In this document: positions 5,427 through 8,553 of the stretch, one piece after another
Numbering within the stretch: position 1 is the first letter of the stretch
How the letters are laid out: each line of letters starts with the position of its first letter
Assembly: GCA_019136035.1 (NCBI GenBank)
Contig: JAGVUW010000543.1
Location: forward strand, 1 to 8,553
Direction: 5' to 3'
DNA from: Verrucomicrobiota bacterium
Lineage (GTDB): Bacteria > Verrucomicrobiota > Lentisphaeria > Oligosphaerales > JAFGRS01
Length of the DNA: 8,553 nucleotides
The notes under the pieces: model-generated
The model's database searches: none
What the model was told of the DNA's origin: nothing
The model's input: only the letters and a program-made list of their open reading frames with translations
Position numbers and translations under genes: made by a program

Positions 5427-5450
5427 GGTCCACGGCGTCGTCCGTGGACC
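5427..5450. repeat. Perfect 9-bp hairpin GGTCCACGG/CCGTGGACC
   Basis: The arms at 5427-5435 and 5442-5450 enclose a CGTCGT loop. The hairpin is 28 bp upstream of the putative -35 element of the lipoprotein gene, so it could be an operator-like dyad or the end of an upstream transcript. A related GGTCCACGG occurs near 3015. Confidence 0.7.
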
Positions 5451-5477
5451 ACCCGGGCGCCGACAGCGCCCCAGCCC

Positions 5478-5506
5478 TTGACGGGGCGGTACAGGCTGTT
5501 TACCTT
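5478..5506 (+). promoter_or_regulatory. Putative sigma-70 type promoter of the lipoprotein gene
   Basis: TTGACG (5478-5483) matches five of six bases of the -35 consensus. A 17-bp spacer leads to TACCTT (5501-5506), which keeps the first two and last bases of the -10 consensus. The ATG follows at 5581, giving a leader of roughly 65-70 nt. Confidence 0.4.
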
Positions 5507-5580
5507 CAGGGGGCAGGGACGTGAGACAGAGCAGGACAGCGCCGTCGGCCGTCGATGGCCGGCCGCGGGGAGACACGACG

Positions 5581-6795
5581 ATGAGTGTCAGGGCCGTCGG
5601 GGTGGTGTTGGCTGCAGCCATCGCGCTCGGCACGATGGCGGGGTGCGTCTCGGCGCCGCCGCCGGCGGGCGGTGCGGATAGCGTCGACGCGGGGTACTTC
5701 CTGTCGCTGAGGCAGAAGGGCCAGCTCATCGGGTCAGGCCGTATCCAGGATGGCCAGGGCCGCTGGTACGACATCTGGATTGTGCCTGGCTATGTCCAGC
5801 CGGCGCAGCGCGCCCGGCGCGGCCTGGGCCGATCCGGGCGCGCCTTCGCCGAGTATGCCCAGCCCGCCAAGTATCACGACCTCGCCGAGGCCAGCGGTGA
5901 TGCCTTCTCGTGGGCCTATGAGGACTGCCTCGTCGATTTCACTGTCAAGGGCCTCCCGCGCGCCTGGGACGACTACTGGTCGACCGCGAACCGCCGTGTG
6001 GAGCGGCGCGTCTTTGGCTGGTGGGTCGCCTATCCGTGGGCCTTCATGGAGACCACGGTGGACACCGCGGTGCGCATCCCCGCGGGTCTGGGCGGGGCGG
6101 CCCTGGGCGCCGCCGCGGGCGCCGTAGCGGTCCCCGGTTACTACGCGGTGAACTCGGCTGTGGAGGGTATCTGGTATGGCACCGTGGATGGGGTCGTCCT
6201 GCCCACCGCGGCTGCTGCCTGGAACACCCTGATGGCACCGCCGCTGGCGCTCCTCGGCCAGAAGCCCGCGCCGTCGCGGGCCGACGGCTTCTGGATGAAG
6301 CAGCTCGACACCGACGCTGCCGCCGCGGGGGGCAAGGCCTGGCAGGGCACCGTCACCACGAAGGACATCGAGGCCCTGGCGGCCTGGGGCGAGCGCCTCG
6401 TGACGGTCACGCAGCCCTACGAAGCCCGCCGCCAGGCCCTCTGCGGGCAGGCTAAGGCCGAGCACGAGGCGATCAACCGCAGGTTGCAGGCGGCCGAGGC
6501 GGGGCTCGCCGCCGAGCAGGATGCCGCCATCGGCGCCATGGCACCGGACGCGGCCGGCCGGGCCGTCGCGGACTACCTGCGCCAGCGCGGCTTCGACGCC
6601 GCCCATACGTCGGGGGTCATCGGCGAGGTCCGCCAACACCTCCGCCAGCGGAAGGACCTGTCCCCTGAGACGATCCGGCAGATCCTCGATGCCCTGAGGC
6701 GCTACCCGCCGGTCGCCGCCGGCGAGACGTCGACGCTGCGCCCGAAGACGGATCCCCTTCAGCACAGCCTCGACACCGTCAAGGAACTCCCCTGA
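5581..6795 (+). CDS. Predicted lipoprotein of unknown function
   Basis: The product has 404 residues. A signal peptide has R4, a hydrophobic run (residues 6-20) and a lipobox ending TMAGC, so C22 would be lipidated after cleavage and the protein anchored to a membrane outside the cytoplasm. Residues 39-165 are rich in Trp, Tyr and Arg (RWYDIWIVPGY, WDDYWSTANRR, FGWWVAYPWAF). Residues 166-227 are Gly/Ala-rich and largely hydrophobic, including a glycine-zipper-like PAGLGGAALGAAAGA, which could insert in or pack on a membrane. Residues about 260-320 are Ala/Glu-rich and probably helical, and 325-375 form another charged helical part. I do not recognise the family. ATG at 5581 is preferred to GTG at 5521 because CGGGGAGA lies 8 nt upstream and the signal peptide begins there. 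The gene is preceded by a promoter-like pair and ends in a long hairpin, so it is likely monocistronic. Confidence 0.85.
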   Translation: MSVRAVGVVLAAAIALGTMAGCVSAPPPAGGADSVDAGYFLSLRQKGQLIGSGRIQDGQGRWYDIWIVPGYVQPAQRARRGLGRSGRAFAEYAQPAKYHDLAEASGDAFSWAYEDCLVDFTVKGLPRAWDDYWSTANRRVERRVFGWWVAYPWAFMETTVDTAVRIPAGLGGAALGAAAGAVAVPGYYAVNSAVEGIWYGTVDGVVLPTAAAAWNTLMAPPLALLGQKPAPSRADGFWMKQLDTDAAAAGGKAWQGTVTTKDIEALAAWGERLVTVTQPYEARRQALCGQAKAEHEAINRRLQAAEAGLAAEQDAAIGAMAPDAAGRAVADYLRQRGFDAAHTSGVIGEVRQHLRQRKDLSPETIRQILDALRRYPPVAAGETSTLRPKTDPLQHSLDTVKELP

Positions 6796-6841
6796 CGGAC
6801 AGTCCGCACGCCGTCAAGGCGCGGCTGTGCGGACTGTCCGT
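6795..6841. terminator. Long perfect hairpin between convergent genes
   Basis: ACGGACAGTCCGCA (6795-6808) pairs exactly with TGCGGACTGTCCGT (6828-6841), 14 bp. Inside, 6809 pairs with 6827 and 6810-6813 with 6822-6825 after a one-base bulge. It starts at the last base of the lipoprotein stop codon and lies 50 bp beyond the end of the acr3 gene, so it could end transcription in both directions. No T-tract follows on either strand. Each arm also contains a smaller palindrome (GGAC-A-GTCC). Confidence 0.65.
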
Positions 6842-6891
6842 ATGAAGAGACGCCCAGACCGCGGGCGGGCCGCCACGCGCCGACGCCGCTC

Positions 6892-8094
6892 TCAGGCCCG
6901 TGCCGCCTGGCCGAACCAGCCGCGCGTCCGCAGGCAGATGCGCACCAGCCAGAGCATCACCGGGACCTCGATCAGAACCCCGACGACGGTTGCCAGCGCC
7001 GCCCCCGAGGAGAGCCCGAAGAGCATGGTGGCGGTGGCGATGGCGACCTCGAAGTGGTTCGAGGCGCCGATCATCGCCGCCGGGGCCGCGTCCTCATACG
7101 ACAGCTTCGACACCCGGGCCAACCCGTAGCCCAGCCAGAAGATCAGCGTGGTCTGGAGGAACAGCGGGATGGCGATCCAGAGGATGGTCAGCGGCTGCGC
7201 GAGGATGATCTCGCCCTTGAAGCTGAACAGCAGGACAAGGGTCACCAACAGGGCCAGGATCGACACCGGGGTCAGCACATGCAGGAACTTCTCACGGAAC
7301 CAGGTCTCGCCCCTGGCGGCGATCAGCCAGCGCCGCGAGAGGTATCCCGTGACCAGCGGCAGTGCCACGTAGATGGCGATGGACAGGAGCAGGGCCTGCC
7401 AGGGCACCGGCAGCCTCCCGACGCCGAGGAGGAAACCACCCAGCAGGCCGTAGAGGACCAGCATGCTCAGGGAGTTGATGGCCACCATGACCAGGGTCAG
7501 GCCGTCGTTGCCGCGCGCCAGGTAGCCCCAGACCAGCACCATGGCGGTGCACGGTGCGATGCCCAGCAGGATGCATCCCGCGAAGTAGCTGCGCCAGAGC
7601 GGTATCTGCAGCATCTTCACGCCGTCGGCCAGAACCACGGTGCCGGCGCCGTGCTGCGCGCCCAGGGGAAGGTCCAGTCCGAACGGCATCTTGACCAGGT
7701 CGGTCGCCTCGGCGCCGATCAGACCCCGGAACACCACCCCCAGGAAGAGCAGGGCGATGGCGTACATGGTGAACGGCTTGATGGCCCAGTTCACGAACAG
7801 CGTCAGCCAGACCGGCTTGCCGCTTCGGCCCGCCCGGATGACCGAACTGAAGTCGATTTTCACCATGATCGGGTACATCATGAAGAACAGGCAGACCGCG
7901 ATGGGGATGGAGACCACGGGGGCCCCGTTCACGGAGATCGACAGTCCGTCCAGGTACCTGGCCACGCCGGGCGCGACCTTGCCCAGGAGGATCCCGCCGA
8001 CGATGCAGAGGGCCACCCACACGGTCAGGTAGCGCTCGAAGACGTTGGTCAGCTTCCGCTCGGCGGCGGCAGGCACAGCTCCATCCATGGTCAT
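6892..8094 (-). CDS. acr3: ACR3-family arsenite efflux permease
   Basis: The product has 400 residues and many hydrophobic segments, consistent with the ten-helix inner-membrane ACR3 (BART superfamily) carriers that export arsenite using the proton gradient. Family hallmarks are visible: the conserved Cys in GIAPCTAMV (C182), MGASNHFE-type sequence at 342-349 (MIGASNHFE), the buried Glu in VGVLIEVPV (E376), and DFSSV after helix 3. The protein is longer than the roughly 350 residues of short ACR3 forms; the extra length lies mainly at residues 121-168, between LFLGVVF and the helix with C182. The start has GGAGG 7 nt upstream and overlaps the arsC stop codon by four bases (ATGA), so translation is coupled. 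A second ATG lies two codons downstream. Export of the arsenite made by ArsC completes the resistance pathway. Confidence 0.96.
   Translation of the reverse strand: MTMDGAVPAAAERKLTNVFERYLTVWVALCIVGGILLGKVAPGVARYLDGLSISVNGAPVVSIPIAVCLFFMMYPIMVKIDFSSVIRAGRSGKPVWLTLFVNWAIKPFTMYAIALLFLGVVFRGLIGAEATDLVKMPFGLDLPLGAQHGAGTVVLADGVKMLQIPLWRSYFAGCILLGIAPCTAMVLVWGYLARGNDGLTLVMVAINSLSMLVLYGLLGGFLLGVGRLPVPWQALLLSIAIYVALPLVTGYLSRRWLIAARGETWFREKFLHVLTPVSILALLVTLVLLFSFKGEIILAQPLTILWIAIPLFLQTTLIFWLGYGLARVSKLSYEDAAPAAMIGASNHFEVAIATATMLFGLSSGAALATVVGVLIEVPVMLWLVRICLRTRGWFGQAARA
8091..8094 (-). other. ATGA overlap coupling arsC and acr3
   Basis: The TGA stop of arsC and the ATG start of acr3 share bases within ATGA on the minus strand. 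The acr3 ribosome site lies inside the arsC coding end. Confidence 0.9.
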
Positions 8095-8549
8095 GTCCTT
8101 TCCTCCAAAGCTGATGCTGCCGAGAGGTTCTCCGGCAGGCCTTCGACAAAGGCGCGTATCTCGTCGCGCACCCGGCGGTAATGCTCGAGCGCCTCGGCCG
8201 CGGTGCGGGCCGACCGGGCCAGCCGCGGCGGGTCCGCGAAGGCGTGATGCACGACGCGGGTGCCGCCGGGGAACAGCGGGCAGCTCTCGTGGGCGTGGTC
8301 ACAGACGGTGATGACGACATCGAAGGCGATGCCGGCCAGGTCGTCGACGGTCTTCGAGCGCTGCCCTGAGATGTCGACCCCGGCCTCGGCCATGACCTGG
8401 ACCGCATGCGGGTTCAGGCCGTGCGTCTCGATGCCGGCCGACCAGGCCTCGACCACGTCGCCCTTGAGATGCCGGGCCCAGCCTTCGGCCATCTGGCTGC
8501 GACAGGAGTTGCCCGTGCAGAGGAACAGCAGCTTCACTCGTCCAGTCAT
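8091..8549 (-). CDS. arsC: Arsenate reductase, thioredoxin-coupled low-molecular-weight phosphatase type
   Basis: The product has 152 residues and reduces arsenate to arsenite in the cytoplasm. The CX5R phosphatase loop is CTGNSCRS with C11 and R17. The two redox cysteines C83 and C90 (VCDHAHESC) match the spacing of the C10, C82, C89 triad of Staphylococcus plasmid pI258 ArsC, and D106 in ADPP is the expected general acid. All three cysteines are present, so disulfide cascade and thioredoxin recycling are expected, not the glutaredoxin type. The C-terminal end (residues 140-152) is not conserved-looking. It is the first gene seen of an operon with acr3. Any promoter, ArsR binding site or upstream gene lies beyond the window edge, only four bases upstream of the ATG. 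Confidence 0.97.
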   Translation of the reverse strand: MTGRVKLLFLCTGNSCRSQMAEGWARHLKGDVVEAWSAGIETHGLNPHAVQVMAEAGVDISGQRSKTVDDLAGIAFDVVITVCDHAHESCPLFPGGTRVVHHAFADPPRLARSARTAAEALEHYRRVRDEIRAFVEGLPENLSAASALEERT

Positions 8550-8553
8550 CGCG

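Noticed and set aside
5044..5433. A 129-residue minus-strand open frame in the divergent gap
   Set aside because: It consists of translated 10-bp and 7-bp repeats and hairpins, with no ribosome site or recognisable domain.
7054..8181. A 375-residue plus-strand open frame rich in Gln, His and Asp
   Set aside because: It is antisense to acr3 and arsC, both of which have unmistakable family motifs.

Overview
The window is very GC-rich DNA from an uncultured or little-studied bacterium. Its gene content is a sugar-kinase/nucleotidyltransferase fusion, an amidohydrolase, a heparinase-like toroid protein and an orphan lipoprotein. Together with long intergenic gaps full of short-period tandem repeats, this suits genomes of the Planctomycetota, Armatimonadota, Verrucomicrobiota or candidate-phylum type. 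No rRNA or phylogenetic marker is present, so the assignment is weak. Coding strand alternates gene by gene, and three of the four gaps between units are 570-630 bp.

Layout. (1) 1-1128, minus: the N-terminal 376 residues of a GHMP-family sugar kinase running directly into a sugar-phosphate nucleotidyltransferase domain, cut by the window edge. (2) 1129-1732: non-coding, with a strongly folding element (about 1187-1306), a probable dispersed repeat, and a 9-bp tandem array. (3) 1733-2617, plus: an amidohydrolase-2 type metal-dependent hydrolase. (4) 2618-3248: a composite array of heptanucleotide repeats in two copies, then two identical 20-bp repeats flanking a hairpin. (5) 3249-5012, minus: a 587-residue heparinase-like (alpha/alpha toroid plus beta-sandwich) protein with a terminator-like hairpin across its stop codon. 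(6) 5013-5580: several hairpins, a 10-bp tandem array, another heptamer array and a plausible promoter. (7) 5581-6795, plus: a 404-residue lipoprotein of unknown function. (8) 6795-6841: a long hairpin between convergent genes. (9) 6892-8549, minus: an arsenic resistance pair, thioredoxin-type arsenate reductase (arsC) and ACR3 arsenite efflux permease, translationally coupled by a 4-bp overlap.

The only clear functional unit is the arsenic pair: ArsC reduces arsenate to arsenite and ACR3 exports it. The kinase-nucleotidyltransferase would turn a free sugar into a nucleotide sugar, and the toroid protein may act on polysaccharide fragments, but nothing in the sequence links these into a pathway. 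The most unusual aspect is the intergenic DNA: several unrelated tandem repeats with fixed periods of 7, 9 and 10 bp, plus many perfect inverted repeats. I found no convincing new multi-gene system.
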